From Niabella insulamsoli (GTDB lineage Bacteria; Bacteroidota; Bacteroidia; Chitinophagales; Chitinophagaceae), in assembly GCF_039652435.2 (NCBI RefSeq), contig NZ_CP190246.1:4298108-4362107 (forward strand): a stretch of DNA of 64,000 nucleotides. The letters are read 5' to 3'. The position numbers and the translations under genes are program-made. This document shows positions 1 through 8,585 of the stretch, piece after piece. The notes under the pieces are model-generated. The model saw only the letters and a list, made by a program, of their open reading frames with translations, ran no database searches and was not told the DNA's origin. The number at the start of each line of letters is the position of its first letter. Position 1 is the stretch's first letter.

Positions 1-2
1 TG

Positions 3-68
3 TTCGACCTTAAAAAGGAAAAGGAAGACAAAGAAAAGGTGAAAGAACTGATGTTTGGCAAAAAGTAA
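3..68 (+). CDS. C-terminal end of an unidentified protein (partial)
   Basis: An open frame enters from the left edge and stops with TAA at 66-68, giving a 21-residue tail that begins FDLKKEKEDKEK and ends LMFGKK. It is very rich in Lys and Glu, so it is probably a charged helical tail. Only nine bases separate its stop from the stop of the convergent TIGR02757 gene. Too little is visible to name the protein, and the frame could be fortuitous, although the charged composition looks like real coding sequence. Confidence 0.5.
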   Translation, partial: FDLKKEKEDKEKVKELMFGKK

Positions 69-77
69 ATGCCGCTG

Positions 78-866
78 TCAAAATTTTTCCACCACGCCGA
101 GCCCAAACAAGGCGAAATCATACTTTACCGGATCGTTTGCATCGAGTTCCTTCAGGTGATTGGTTAATTCAACAGCTGCGATCCAGTCGTTATTGGGCCG
201 CTGCAACAGCCCAAAATGTTTGGCGACGCGCGCTACATGTAAATCGAGCGGGCATACCAGCTGCGATGGTTTTATTTGCTTCCATAAACCAAAGTCCACG
301 CCTTTCACGCTGCTTCTCACCATCCACCGCAAAAACATATTCAGGCGTTTGCAAGCGGATTTTTTAAAGGGCGTTGCAATATGCTTTCTTGTCCGCTTAG
401 GGAAGTCTTCAAAAATCTGTTCATCAAAAAAAGCGTTGTAAAAGCCCGTTAACGCGTTTTCAATCGTCGGGTCGGCGGGCTGCAAATGGTTAGAAAAAGC
501 GGTTTCGAGAGAGGGCTGCTTATTGGTCTTATAATGAAATTTTAAAAAATCAAAGAAATGAAAAAGGTCTGTTGCGTTAAACGTCCGGTGTTTGAACGTC
601 AAAAACGGCTGCAGGTCTTTTTCTTCGAAATGCATAATAAAATCATGCGGCGCTCCCTGCATCCACGATAACAAGCGGTTGCAGGAGTTGATGATACTTT
701 TTCGGTTGCCCCACGCTAACACGGCAGCAAAGAATCCGGCAATTTCAATATCCTGCTTTAATACAAAGCGATGCGGAACGCTGATGGGGTCGTCCGCAAT
801 AAAATCCGGCCGCTCATATTGGTGCGCCTTTTTGTCCAAAAAAATCTTCAGGCTTTCATTCATCAT
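78..866 (-). CDS. TIGR02757 (DUF2400) family protein
   Basis: 262 residues matching in full the TIGR02757 family, which is common in Bacteroidota and spirochaetes and has no established function. The recognisable segments are an N-terminal DDPISVPHRF-like stretch, the conserved FFAAVLAWGNRKSI segment near residues 45-58 and a C-terminal CPLDLHVARVA segment around 205. No signal peptide or membrane segment is visible, so it should be cytoplasmic. The start (ATGATG at 861-866) overlaps the stop of the upstream serine hydrolase gene by 11 bp, so the two are probably co-transcribed and translationally coupled. Confidence 0.85.
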   Translation of the reverse strand: MMNESLKIFLDKKAHQYERPDFIADDPISVPHRFVLKQDIEIAGFFAAVLAWGNRKSIINSCNRLLSWMQGAPHDFIMHFEEKDLQPFLTFKHRTFNATDLFHFFDFLKFHYKTNKQPSLETAFSNHLQPADPTIENALTGFYNAFFDEQIFEDFPKRTRKHIATPFKKSACKRLNMFLRWMVRSSVKGVDFGLWKQIKPSQLVCPLDLHVARVAKHFGLLQRPNNDWIAAVELTNHLKELDANDPVKYDFALFGLGVVEKF

Positions 867-1926
867 CGCCCTTAGTTTCGCTTATCTTTCTCATAATTGC
901 TATTCCCAATTGATCTGCCAGCGCATTTTGGCTATATTGGTTAACCACCACGATCACGGCTTTTTGCCGACCTTTCAGAAAAGCGGCAAAAGTGGAAAAC
1001 CCAAAAGTACCCCCATTGTGCCAGTAAATGACCGGCGCATTTTTATGAGCCCTTAAAAGATGCCAGCCCAACCCTACTTGTACTTTCTCATTGATCAAAA
1101 GCGTGGGTTGCAGCAGATGTTCTATGATCGCGTTTTGATCGCCAGTTTCCGGTTGCGCCATCACGCTTAAATAGCGCAGCATTTGTTGGGCATTGGCTCG
1201 AAGCCCGCCAGCAGGAAACAAAGCGTCAAAGGTCCAAAAATCAACCTTTCCCAGTTGATAGCCCTGGCTTACCGGATATCGCTTATTGGCGGCGGCATCT
1301 TCCATCCGAAATGGCTCATAAATATAATGTCGCAACAACTGATCAAAACTTTTACCGGTCATGCGTTCCGCTAAAACACCGGCCAGGCCGGCGCCCAGGT
1401 TAGAGTATTCGTAATGACCGGCTGGCTTTGGTTTCGCGTGCATCAAATAACGAAACAAACTGTCGGTGGTGTAATTTTTATACGGATCGGGGCCAAGCTG
1501 AAGGTTGGCCGGAAGCCTTGGTAATCCCGAGCTGTGGTTGAGCAGGTTTTTAAACGTGATTTGATGCAGCAAAGCATTGGTTCGAACGCTATCCGGCAGA
1601 AAACGTTCGACCGAAGTGGTGTCTGCAACCCGCTGTTCCCGCAATACCGACTCCACTATAAACGCCGTAAAAGTCTTTGTGATGCTTCCTGCTTCAAAAA
1701 TGGTGGTTTTTGTAAAGCGTTTTTTTGTTTCAGGGTCGGCATAGCCGAAATCATAGAAATGCGTTGTCCCTTTGTAAACCAACCCTACCGCAAGGCCTGG
1801 AATTTTATGGTGACTGATCAAACTGTCGCCCGCAGACTGGATAAATTTTTCGATAGCCTGCCACTCGGTTTGTGCTTTTACAAAAGAACAAGCAAATAGG
1901 GCTATTGATAAAAAAACACTTTTCAT
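856..1926 (-). CDS. Secreted serine hydrolase, class C beta-lactamase-like
   Basis: 356 residues. An N-terminal signal peptide (about residues 1-18, ending VKAQ) predicts export. The penicillin-binding/beta-lactamase fold is supported by SITK (S81, K84: the nucleophile SxxK motif), YSN (Y174, S175, N176: the second catalytic box) and HNGG near residue 303 in place of the KTG box. This HxG variant is typical of the broad class C-like esterase/peptidase group rather than true beta-lactamases. The substrate cannot be predicted. The start codon overlaps the stop of the upstream Fic-domain gene (ATGA), so the three leftward genes between 78 and 3200 form one transcription unit. Confidence 0.85.
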   Translation of the reverse strand: MKSVFLSIALFACSFVKAQTEWQAIEKFIQSAGDSLISHHKIPGLAVGLVYKGTTHFYDFGYADPETKKRFTKTTIFEAGSITKTFTAFIVESVLREQRVADTTSVERFLPDSVRTNALLHQITFKNLLNHSSGLPRLPANLQLGPDPYKNYTTDSLFRYLMHAKPKPAGHYEYSNLGAGLAGVLAERMTGKSFDQLLRHYIYEPFRMEDAAANKRYPVSQGYQLGKVDFWTFDALFPAGGLRANAQQMLRYLSVMAQPETGDQNAIIEHLLQPTLLINEKVQVGLGWHLLRAHKNAPVIYWHNGGTFGFSTFAAFLKGRQKAVIVVVNQYSQNALADQLGIAIMRKISETKGDDE

Positions 1927-3200
1927 GATTGGCTTGCCGTGTTAATAATATGCTCAAAGCCGTCGCCTTTTACAAAAGCGTAGGTCTTTTTATTAATATG
2001 ATAAAACTGCAACGCACCTTTTTCCACCAGCGCCGCCAAATCTGTTCTGGCTGTTTCTTTTGAAACGCCATACACCGAGCGCAGCTCGCGGATGGTAACC
2101 ATTTTTGAAGCGTCTTCTTTTACCCACTGCAACACAGCTGTCTGGCGTTCATTAAAGCCCGGCAGGCGATTCTCATTTTTTTCAACGCGCTCTTTCGAAA
2201 GCCGGGCCACCAGGCTTTTCAGCGATTGATAGGCCATTTGAAGCGATTGGATATAAAAATGAATAAAATAGCCGGGGTTGTTCGCGTCGGACTGCGATTG
2301 CGCGAGGACTTTGTGGTACTGCGGTTTGAATTTCGCTATCACATTGGAAACCGAAAGATAAGACATGAGCCAGTAATCTTTTTTTAGCAGATATAGCTGC
2401 GCCAGCAAGCGGGCCATGCGCCCATTCCCATCTTTAAAAGGCCGGATGGTGACCACCAGGTAATGAATAAGCGCCGCCTTCACAATCGGGTGGATAAAAA
2501 AAGGCTCGGCGTCATTATTATACAGCTCAAAAACCAGCGACATCAAATGCGGAATTTCCCTGGGTGCTTTGGGCTTATAGCCATAAGAAAGATCCAGCGC
2601 CGAGTTGTCTATTTTCTGGTTGGTCCGATAGCTTCCAATCGCTTTTAGCCGGATGGTATCTTTTGTAAGCGACTGGTGCAATTGGAGGAGCGACGATTCG
2701 GTAAGCGGCGCGCCAGCCTCTGCGCTGCCGGCCTGTAAGGTCTTAAAAATGTTAATGCAGAGCTGCTCGTTGGTATTTTGCGGAATGCGTTTTTTTAGAA
2801 GCATTTCCTTTGCCGCTTTTTTGCTTACGGCCGCGCCGGCCAACTGCGCCGAGGCTATAGTTTCGTCGAGCAAAGCCGCCGTTTTATGCCGGTGGGCGTA
2901 TTTGCCTTCGAGCCAGGCCTCCATGCCACGGCCGCCAGCGAGGGCTATATCGAGTTTATGCAATTGCGATTCTACACTATTGCTGAGCCACCAGCTCATT
3001 TCAAGTCCGGGAAAAGAAAGGCTGCGCCCCGAAACCTGCGCCCTTTCCGAGACGGCACGCTGCCAAATGGCGAGCCGGTCGCCCCCGACATCGAGATGCA
3101 TATCCTTAAATTTATCCCAATGGACATAATTGTTGTTAAGGCTATAAATCAGCTTTTCTAAAGCAGCAGCAGATTTTGGATCATCTAAAAGCTCTTCCAT
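1923..3200 (-). CDS. Fic-fold protein with altered catalytic and inhibitory residues, plus C-terminal winged helix
   Basis: 425 residues. Fic enzymes use HPFx(D/E)GNGR to transfer AMP or other groups. Here the motif reads RPFKDGNGR at residues 253-261: the catalytic His is Arg (codon CGG), while the phosphate-binding DGNGR part is intact. The GSYR segment near 189-192 typical of the family is present. In the N-terminal helix the inhibitory (S/T)xxxE(G/N) motif of class II Fic proteins reads SAQLAG (117-122), with Ala in place of the Glu. Residues about 350-420 form a winged-helix DNA-binding domain. The loss of both residues suggests a non-AMPylating protein, perhaps a regulator. It heads the operon with the serine hydrolase and TIGR02757 genes. 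Confidence 0.85.
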   Translation of the reverse strand: MEELLDDPKSAAALEKLIYSLNNNYVHWDKFKDMHLDVGGDRLAIWQRAVSERAQVSGRSLSFPGLEMSWWLSNSVESQLHKLDIALAGGRGMEAWLEGKYAHRHKTAALLDETIASAQLAGAAVSKKAAKEMLLKKRIPQNTNEQLCINIFKTLQAGSAEAGAPLTESSLLQLHQSLTKDTIRLKAIGSYRTNQKIDNSALDLSYGYKPKAPREIPHLMSLVFELYNNDAEPFFIHPIVKAALIHYLVVTIRPFKDGNGRMARLLAQLYLLKKDYWLMSYLSVSNVIAKFKPQYHKVLAQSQSDANNPGYFIHFYIQSLQMAYQSLKSLVARLSKERVEKNENRLPGFNERQTAVLQWVKEDASKMVTIRELRSVYGVSKETARTDLAALVEKGALQFYHINKKTYAFVKGDGFEHIINTASQS

Positions 3201-3271
3201 TCATCAACTTTATTGGCAAATAAATATAAAATTAGTTGGTTTTAAAATAAAAAACAGGAAAAGGCAGGTGA

Positions 3272-4411
3272 TTAGCCAATGGCTTGCTTCAAATCATCAA
3301 TTAAATCGGACACATCTTCTATACCAATGCTCAGCCGCATCAGCGAGTCGGTGAGGCCGTTTTTGAGCCGCTCTTCGCGAGGCACAGAGGCATGCGTCAT
3401 GGTCGCCGGATGGTTGATCAGCGACTCTACGCCGCCGAGGCTTTCGGCAAGCGCTATAATTTTTGTGCTCTTCAGCACTTTGACCGCAGCTTCCACATCA
3501 TCATCTTTCAGCTCAAAACTGATCATGCCGCCAAAATCCCGCATTTGCCTTTTGGCCACCGCGTGTCCTGCGGCATTTTCAAAACCCGGCCAGTACACAT
3601 TTTTCACTTTCGGATGATCGGCCAGGAACCGCGCTACCGCACTTCCGTTTTCGCAGTGGCGCTGCATGCGCACATGAAGGGTTTTAATGCCGCGCAACAC
3701 CAAAAAACAATCAAAAGGACCTGGCACCGCCCCGCTGCTTTTCTGAATAAAAAATAACTTTTCTTTCAGGTCGTCGCTGTTAGTCATTAAAGCGCCCATG
3801 ATTACGTCGCTATGGCCGCCCAAATATTTGGTGGCCGAATGCATGACGATATCCGCGCCCAGGTTCAACGGGTTCTGAAGATATGGCGATGCGAAAGTGT
3901 TATCAACCACCAAAAGAGCGTTTGCTTTTTTCGCCAGGTTGGCCACCGCTTCGATATCAGTAATGTTTAATAATGGGTTGGTGGGCGTTTCTACCCAAAA
4001 CATTTTGGTGTTTGCAGAAATCAGGTTTTCAAGGCTGTTGATGTCGGCTGTGTTCGCATAGGTAAATTTCACACCAAAATCGGCCCATATTTTTGAAAAT
4101 AGCCGATAAGTGCCCCCATACATATCATTCGAAGCAATAACCTCGTCGCCCGGTTTCAATAGTCGCATGACGGCGTCCGTGGCTGCCACGCCACTGCTAA
4201 AGGCAAGTCCATGTTGGCCATTTTCTAAAACCGCCAAAGAACTTTCGAGGGCCGTTCGCGTAGGATTACCGGCCCGCGAATAATCATAGCCTTTGTGCTC
4301 ATTGGGACCTGTTTGCACATAAGTAGACGTTTGAAAAATGGGCGTCATAATAGCGCCGGTCGACGGGTCGGGCGAAACGCCGCCGTGGATAATTTTTGTA
4401 TTAAGTTTCAT
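3272..4411 (-). CDS. Cystathionine gamma-synthase/lyase family enzyme (PLP)
   Basis: 379 residues, the full length of the Cys/Met-metabolism PLP family (MetB, MetC, Cgl, MegL). The PLP Schiff-base lysine is K195 in SATKYLGGH; the YSRAGNPTR segment (44-52) and the VVDNTFASP segment (168-176) carry the other cofactor contacts. These enzymes act in transsulfuration in the cytoplasm. Whether this one makes cystathionine or cleaves it cannot be decided from the sequence, so no gene symbol is given. It stands alone, 71 bp from the Fic gene, with a long non-coding region upstream. Confidence 0.9.
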   Translation of the reverse strand: MKLNTKIIHGGVSPDPSTGAIMTPIFQTSTYVQTGPNEHKGYDYSRAGNPTRTALESSLAVLENGQHGLAFSSGVAATDAVMRLLKPGDEVIASNDMYGGTYRLFSKIWADFGVKFTYANTADINSLENLISANTKMFWVETPTNPLLNITDIEAVANLAKKANALLVVDNTFASPYLQNPLNLGADIVMHSATKYLGGHSDVIMGALMTNSDDLKEKLFFIQKSSGAVPGPFDCFLVLRGIKTLHVRMQRHCENGSAVARFLADHPKVKNVYWPGFENAAGHAVAKRQMRDFGGMISFELKDDDVEAAVKVLKSTKIIALAESLGGVESLINHPATMTHASVPREERLKNGLTDSLMRLSIGIEDVSDLIDDLKQAIG

Positions 4412-5072
4412 CTGTTTCTTTTTTTTGTTTTTAATGGTATTTGCCTGCGGCAGACAGAAAGTTCATTGGATGACCGCTTAGCGTTGGGCCGGAACTGCGT
4501 TGCTGCGGTAGGTTCACCAACGTAAAAATAAGGTAAACAATTTCGCCCGTTTTTTCTAAAACAATGGGGCTTTTATTTCCGCAATCGGGAGGGTTCGGTT
4601 TTTAAATTCAAAACGGCAACCTGCGCTACGCTTACTAACGGCTTACATATAAACATGTTAGCCGCAGGCCTTTTAGCGCTTTCTTCCACCGCTTATCCCT
4701 AAATTTTAAAAAATCGATACTCCCCCGGTAATGCATTTTGCCATTTAAACCGAATTTTTACCTTCTATTGATGTGACATACAGCTTGTCGATGTTTAAAC
4801 GCTTTTAACATTGAAGCTGATGCCGTTAGTCATTTTTCGCTTGACTTGGCGGCCCGCCGCATGATATCTTTATCGCGGATCGATCGGTTAACCGGCCGTG
4901 TGGATGATGGTAAACAAGCCCTTTGCTTTTTACAGCCCGAAATCAACCGCTCACCGGTTTTCCGCGTAGCATCGACCAGTTTGATATTGACCGCAGGCCA
5001 CTTGTGCATGTATGTTTGTAAAACAAATAACGAAACATAAAACAAACTTCTAAATATTTAAAAATTAATACA
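4412..5072. other. 661-bp intergenic region between two divergent genes
   Basis: No convincing gene: the small open frames at 4830-5045 on both strands lack family resemblance. An imperfect hairpin lies at 4620-4668 (outer arms CCTGC/GCAGG, inner arms CGGCTTACAT/ATGTTAGCCG with one mismatch) followed by CCTTTT, so it may be a terminator or another structured element. A promoter for the rightward gene lies at the right end (4987-5018). A leader preceding the PLP enzyme gene was searched for a SAM riboswitch and no known consensus was seen. Confidence 0.5.
4987..5018 (+). promoter_or_regulatory. Bacteroidota-type promoter of the 5073 gene
   Basis: A perfect -7 box TATGTTTG (5011-5018, consensus TAnnTTTG) is preceded by TTG at 4987-4989 with a 21-base spacer, as in the Bacteroidota primary sigma factor consensus. 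Transcription would start near 5025 and give a leader of about 48 bases. Confidence 0.6.
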
Positions 5073-5522
5073 ATGAAAAGCTTAATTCTTTCTGCCGCAC
5101 TTATTTTAACCTTATCAGGCACAGCCTTCGCCGGCACAGTTGATCCCACCAATGAAAAGGTAATGAAAACGTTCACCCAGATTTTTAAAGATGCCGGGAA
5201 CGTTAGCTGGAGCAATGCCGGTAATTATTTCGAGGCTCATTTTATTTTGGATGACATCAGAACACGCGCCACGCTGGATGCAAAAGGAAACCTGGTTCAA
5301 ACGATCCGGTACTTTAAAGAAGATCAACTGCCCTCCAATGTGTTGTATCACATCAAAAAAACTTATCAGGGAAAAGATGTATTCGGTGTTACTGAAGTGT
5401 CGAACCGCAACGGGGTCAATTACAGGGTGGTATTAAAAGATGAAAAAAATTACATCCATATCAATGCCAACAGTTATGGTGAAAGCCAGCTGGTAAAGAA
5501 ATTTAAAAGAGGCGACAAATAG
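5073..5522 (+). CDS. Secreted small protein, PepSY-like fold candidate
   Basis: 149 residues with a clear signal peptide (residues 1-21, hydrophobic ILSAALILTLSG core, cleavage after AFA), so exported to the periplasm. The mature part alternates predicted beta strands and helices around F..I.R....D.....IRYF and YHIKKTYQGKDVFGVTEV, which resembles the small PepSY-like or beta-lactamase-inhibitor-like proteins abundant in Chitinophagaceae. Function is unknown. It is monocistronic with its own promoter. The family assignment is by pattern only. Confidence 0.7.
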   Translation: MKSLILSAALILTLSGTAFAGTVDPTNEKVMKTFTQIFKDAGNVSWSNAGNYFEAHFILDDIRTRATLDAKGNLVQTIRYFKEDQLPSNVLYHIKKTYQGKDVFGVTEVSNRNGVNYRVVLKDEKNYIHINANSYGESQLVKKFKRGDK

Positions 5523-5605
5523 GCCTCGAACTTTTTCTCATGTAAAACAACGGAGGGGGTAGTCTTATCTCTTCCCTTTTTTTCGCAGCACAACGAAAAG
5601 GGTGT

Positions 5606-6256
5606 TTAAATTTTAATAGGCAGTTTTGCCAGCACGTCGTCCCAGGCCATCATCAGGTTGGCGCCGGTTTCGGTGGGTTCAAATACCATGGTGAAATATT
5701 CCATCACAGGATTATAATAGGTTACCGCCGCTTTAACGCGTATGATATCTTTCGTTGCATCTTGTTTTAATCCCCAAAGGTCCAGATCGCTGTTGATAGC
5801 AATTGTCCAATAGCCCGCATTGGGAATAGCGTAAAGGCTATAACGACCCACCGGAATTTTCTTTCCGCCGATCGATACCGGCCTGAAAACATTGAGCTCC
5901 GTGGCCTCGTTGGCGCCTAAGCGCCAGGTTTGCCCATACTTTAAAATGTCTTCAAACAGCCGCCTGCCCTGCAAATGAGGCCGGCTGTAGATAACGCGCA
6001 TTACCGGCGGTGGCGCCTGCGGATCAGAAATTTTATGCTGAGGATATTTGGCGGGAAAGTAACTCATATCCATCGGCGAAAGATCCACATCCGCATACAA
6101 ATTATTGTCTTCGATTATTTGCTGGGCCTGATCAGGAATTTCAGTAGCAACACTGTCCCTGGCCGGCGGCGGCGTTGCATTGTTCTTTTCCTTACAACCT
6201 GGCAATAACACCAGCATCAAAGCCACTCCAAATAAAGCCTTATAAAATACGCTCAT
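5606..6256 (-). CDS. DUF2911 lipoprotein
   Basis: 216 residues. A lipoprotein signal peptide ends in LLPGC (Cys at about residue 21), predicting a lipid-anchored envelope protein. The rest is a DUF2911 domain, recognisable by the RVIYSRPHLQGR, WRLGANEATE and GRYSLYAIPN segments. DUF2911 has no established function. It is only 19 bp downstream of a second DUF2911 gene with the same segments, so the pair arose by tandem duplication and is probably co-transcribed. Confidence 0.85.
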   Translation of the reverse strand: MSVFYKALFGVALMLVLLPGCKEKNNATPPPARDSVATEIPDQAQQIIEDNNLYADVDLSPMDMSYFPAKYPQHKISDPQAPPPVMRVIYSRPHLQGRRLFEDILKYGQTWRLGANEATELNVFRPVSIGGKKIPVGRYSLYAIPNAGYWTIAINSDLDLWGLKQDATKDIIRVKAAVTYYNPVMEYFTMVFEPTETGANLMMAWDDVLAKLPIKI

Positions 6257-6275
6257 GAGATCTTTCAGGGGTTTT

Positions 6276-6836
6276 TTAAAAAGAAATGGGTAAAGTAGCG
6301 GCCACCTGGTCCCATCCGGCCACCAGGTTAACGCCTTTATCTGTTTTTTGTAAATTGATGGTCAGCGCCTCCAAAGCCTGGTCTAATGATTCAACAGCCG
6401 CTGTAACACGGCACACATCTTTAGCCGGATCATATTTGAACGCGCCCCAGGTATCCGTTTCTTTATTGACAATAAAGGTCCAGCTCTTTTCGTTCACCAG
6501 CGCATACAATGTGTAACGGCCGGCTTCAACTTTCTTTCCGCCGACCCTTGCATCGGTAAATAATTCCAACTCGGTCGCCTCGTTGGCACCCAACCGCCAC
6601 ACTTTTCCATAAGGCACAATTTGAGAGCCAAATATGGGCCTGTTGTTTTTATTGGGGCGGCTATAAATTATGCGCATTCTAAGCGGCTCTTTAGTGCCTT
6701 TCACTTTTAACGAGGGATAATTTGCCGGAAAATAAATCTGGTCGAGCGGTGACTGATCGACCGGCGCCCACTTTTGAGCGTTTGAAAAACTAACGCTTAA
6801 AAACATAAAGCAGGAAATAAATAAAAACGACTTCAT
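6276..6836 (-). CDS. DUF2911 secreted protein
   Basis: 186 residues with a signal peptide (about residues 1-20, ending SNAQ) but no lipobox. It carries the same DUF2911 segments as its downstream neighbour (RIIYSRPNKNNR, WRLGANEATE, GRYTLYALVN). It is probably the older copy, because soluble secreted forms are the common state of this family in Bacteroidota. A palindromic repeat element lies 26-89 bp upstream of its start, in the gap before the ACP phosphodiesterase-like gene. Confidence 0.85.
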   Translation of the reverse strand: MKSFLFISCFMFLSVSFSNAQKWAPVDQSPLDQIYFPANYPSLKVKGTKEPLRMRIIYSRPNKNNRPIFGSQIVPYGKVWRLGANEATELELFTDARVGGKKVEAGRYTLYALVNEKSWTFIVNKETDTWGAFKYDPAKDVCRVTAAVESLDQALEALTINLQKTDKGVNLVAGWDQVAATLPISF

Positions 6837-6861
6837 CCGTGTATTTTTTTAGGTTTTATGA

Positions 6862-6945
6862 GTTGACCCGAAATTATCAGGTATAAAATTTTCATTCCCC
6901 GGTGTGATAAAAATGAAAATTTTATCATGAACATTTCCTCTGTTT
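6862..6945 (+). repeat. Palindromic intergenic repeat, copy 1
   Basis: Perfect 14-bp inverted arms ATAAAATTTTCATT (6883-6896) and AATGAAAATTTTAT (6912-6925) flank a 15-base centre ending TGATAAA. The flank on the left starts GTTGA and the flank on the right has a TTTC-rich stretch, both shared with copies at 9247-9330 and 37070-37152. The shared flanks and centre show a dispersed element rather than a chance AT palindrome. Confidence 0.7.
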
Positions 6946-6970
6946 TCTTTTTGTAGGGTATTTTACAAAA

Positions 6971-7567
6971 TTATATCCCCGCTGTTAATTGTTTAAATTT
7001 ATGCGAAGCGAAAGCCTCAAGTTCCACCCAAAAACGTTTGAAGCAGTTTTGTAAAAAATTATAATGCTCGTCGAAAATTTTTATCGCGGGCCTTGCATCG
7101 TGCAAATATCTGGCTCTTTTAACCAATCCTCCAAAACTTTGATAAATGCCTTGCCGGGTCCGGTAGCCGAATAACCAGTTTTCCAGTTTCATATAAAAAA
7201 ACATATGCCGGAAGCGATGCGGCATCAGGGCCGACTGGGGCTCCAGTTTTTCGTAAGTATTTATTGAAAAATCGAAAAGCGTGTCGTTGGGAAAAATATA
7301 TTCGTCACTGCTTAAAAAATGATCAAAGGCCACGTCGATAAAAGCGCCGCTATACAAACGGTAGGCGGGGCGAAACACTTCCTTCGCCTCTTTGGTCACG
7401 GGGTGGTTGTCGGTAAACTCATCAATGGCCCGATGCAATAAAATCCCTTTATGCACTTCTTCAGGAAAGGAATATTGCTCCTTTCCTTTCACGAAATCGC
7501 TGATCATATTACCCAGCAAAATTTCGTTGTGCCCGTAAGAAAGATACGCATGAGCGAGATAATTCAT
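6971..7567 (-). CDS. Acyl carrier protein phosphodiesterase-like protein (DUF479)
   Basis: 198 residues, the usual family length. The N-terminus MNYLAHAYLS followed by LLGNMISDFVKGK, and HRAIDEFTDNHP near residue 50, are hallmarks of the AcpH/DUF479 HD-like fold; the Asp and His residues in these segments would bind the metal. AcpH removes 4'-phosphopantetheine from acyl carrier protein in Escherichia coli; activity of Bacteroidota members is presumed. The start lies 2 bp after the stop of the upstream alpha/beta hydrolase gene, suggesting one transcript. Confidence 0.85.
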   Translation of the reverse strand: MNYLAHAYLSYGHNEILLGNMISDFVKGKEQYSFPEEVHKGILLHRAIDEFTDNHPVTKEAKEVFRPAYRLYSGAFIDVAFDHFLSSDEYIFPNDTLFDFSINTYEKLEPQSALMPHRFRHMFFYMKLENWLFGYRTRQGIYQSFGGLVKRARYLHDARPAIKIFDEHYNFLQNCFKRFWVELEAFASHKFKQLTAGI

Positions 7568-7569
7568 TT

Positions 7570-8502
7570 TTATTTTTTTACAAACGCCGCAACAGCTGCT
7601 ACCAGTTCCTCATCAATCGGAAGCGAAGGATTGATATAAGTGGCCCTGTTGCCGGCCATATCTTTGGGAGATTTTTTCAATATATGATTCATTTCGGGGA
7701 TAATCTTTATCGCCGCTTTAGGGTTACAGGCGTGCAACAAAACAGCTTCATTTTCCTGCACCTGATAGTCGTTGCTGCCCTGTAGAATCAAAATCGGGAT
7801 GTTTAATTTTTTGATCTCTTCGCAGGGGTTGCTCTTGATCCACGACCTCATGTAAGGCTGAATGCTGGGCCCGAAAAGTGTATATAGCAACGGCGGAACA
7901 GAATCTATTGCTTCGCCACGTTTCAGCCTGCCCAACAAACTGTCGGCCGCCGGCGCTAAGGCTGGCGCTTGTTGCCGCAGCTGCAGGCCGATAATTTCGT
8001 CGATGGGCTTAGCCGGGCCGGAAATAGAAATATATTTGTCGGCCTTTTCTTTTTGTGCGGCCCGCATTGCGATCAACGACCCTTCGCTATGGCCCGCAAG
8101 CACCAATTTTTTTACCCTTTTATCCTGCTTCATAAGAACCGCCCAGGCAGCCAGGTCATTGATATAATCGTCAAAAACAAGTTTCGATTCGTCGGCGCCC
8201 GCCGCTTTGCTCGCACCAATCCCCCGCTTATCGATGAGCAGCGTTGCAATATTCTTTTTTGCAAGCGCCTGGGCCAGCATCCAGTAACTGGCAGCGCTGA
8301 CACCCAGCGGATTGTTTCCTTTCCGGTCGGTGGGGCCCGAGCCGGGCTGCAAAACCACAAGATCGAACTGCGCCGCATTTTCGGGAACGATCAAACTGCC
8401 GTAAAGCGTTCCTGTTGGCGTTTCCAGCGTTTTCGGTTCTTCGGTTTGCGCTTGTGCCGTCATTGCCCATAACCCCAGCGCGATATATAGTAGTTTTTTC
8501 AT
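7570..8502 (-). CDS. Secreted alpha/beta hydrolase
   Basis: 310 residues with a signal peptide (about 1-18, ending AQAQ). The alpha/beta-hydrolase fold is seen from the oxyanion-side segment LQPGSGPTDRKG, the DKRGIGAS strand-turn and the nucleophile elbow GHSEGS near residue 140. The late DYQV and MNHILKK segments should hold the catalytic Asp and His. Substrate unknown; probably an ester or peptide hydrolase of the periplasm. It precedes the DUF479 gene with a 2-bp gap. Confidence 0.85.
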   Translation of the reverse strand: MKKLLYIALGLWAMTAQAQTEEPKTLETPTGTLYGSLIVPENAAQFDLVVLQPGSGPTDRKGNNPLGVSAASYWMLAQALAKKNIATLLIDKRGIGASKAAGADESKLVFDDYINDLAAWAVLMKQDKRVKKLVLAGHSEGSLIAMRAAQKEKADKYISISGPAKPIDEIIGLQLRQQAPALAPAADSLLGRLKRGEAIDSVPPLLYTLFGPSIQPYMRSWIKSNPCEEIKKLNIPILILQGSNDYQVQENEAVLLHACNPKAAIKIIPEMNHILKKSPKDMAGNRATYINPSLPIDEELVAAVAAFVKK

Positions 8503-8585
8503 GTGTGTCGTTTTTTATACTTCTGTTAGCCCGAAGGCGGACAGGTTTGGCTTTTTCCGCACTTCCTTTTTTTACGCGCTCTTTA

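Noticed and set aside
856..1926. True class C beta-lactamase (AmpC)
   Set aside because: The KTG box reads HNGG, typical of related esterases or peptidases; antibiotic hydrolysis cannot be inferred.
4412..4560. Possible SAM riboswitch ahead of the transsulfuration enzyme
   Set aside because: A short 6-bp helix (CGTTGG/CCAACG) can form, but none of the conserved SAM-I or SAM-II core sequences could be found.
4830..5045. Small overlapping open frames of 64-71 codons on both strands between the PLP enzyme and the 5073 gene
   Set aside because: No family resemblance, no good start context, and the rightward promoter of the next gene lies inside them.
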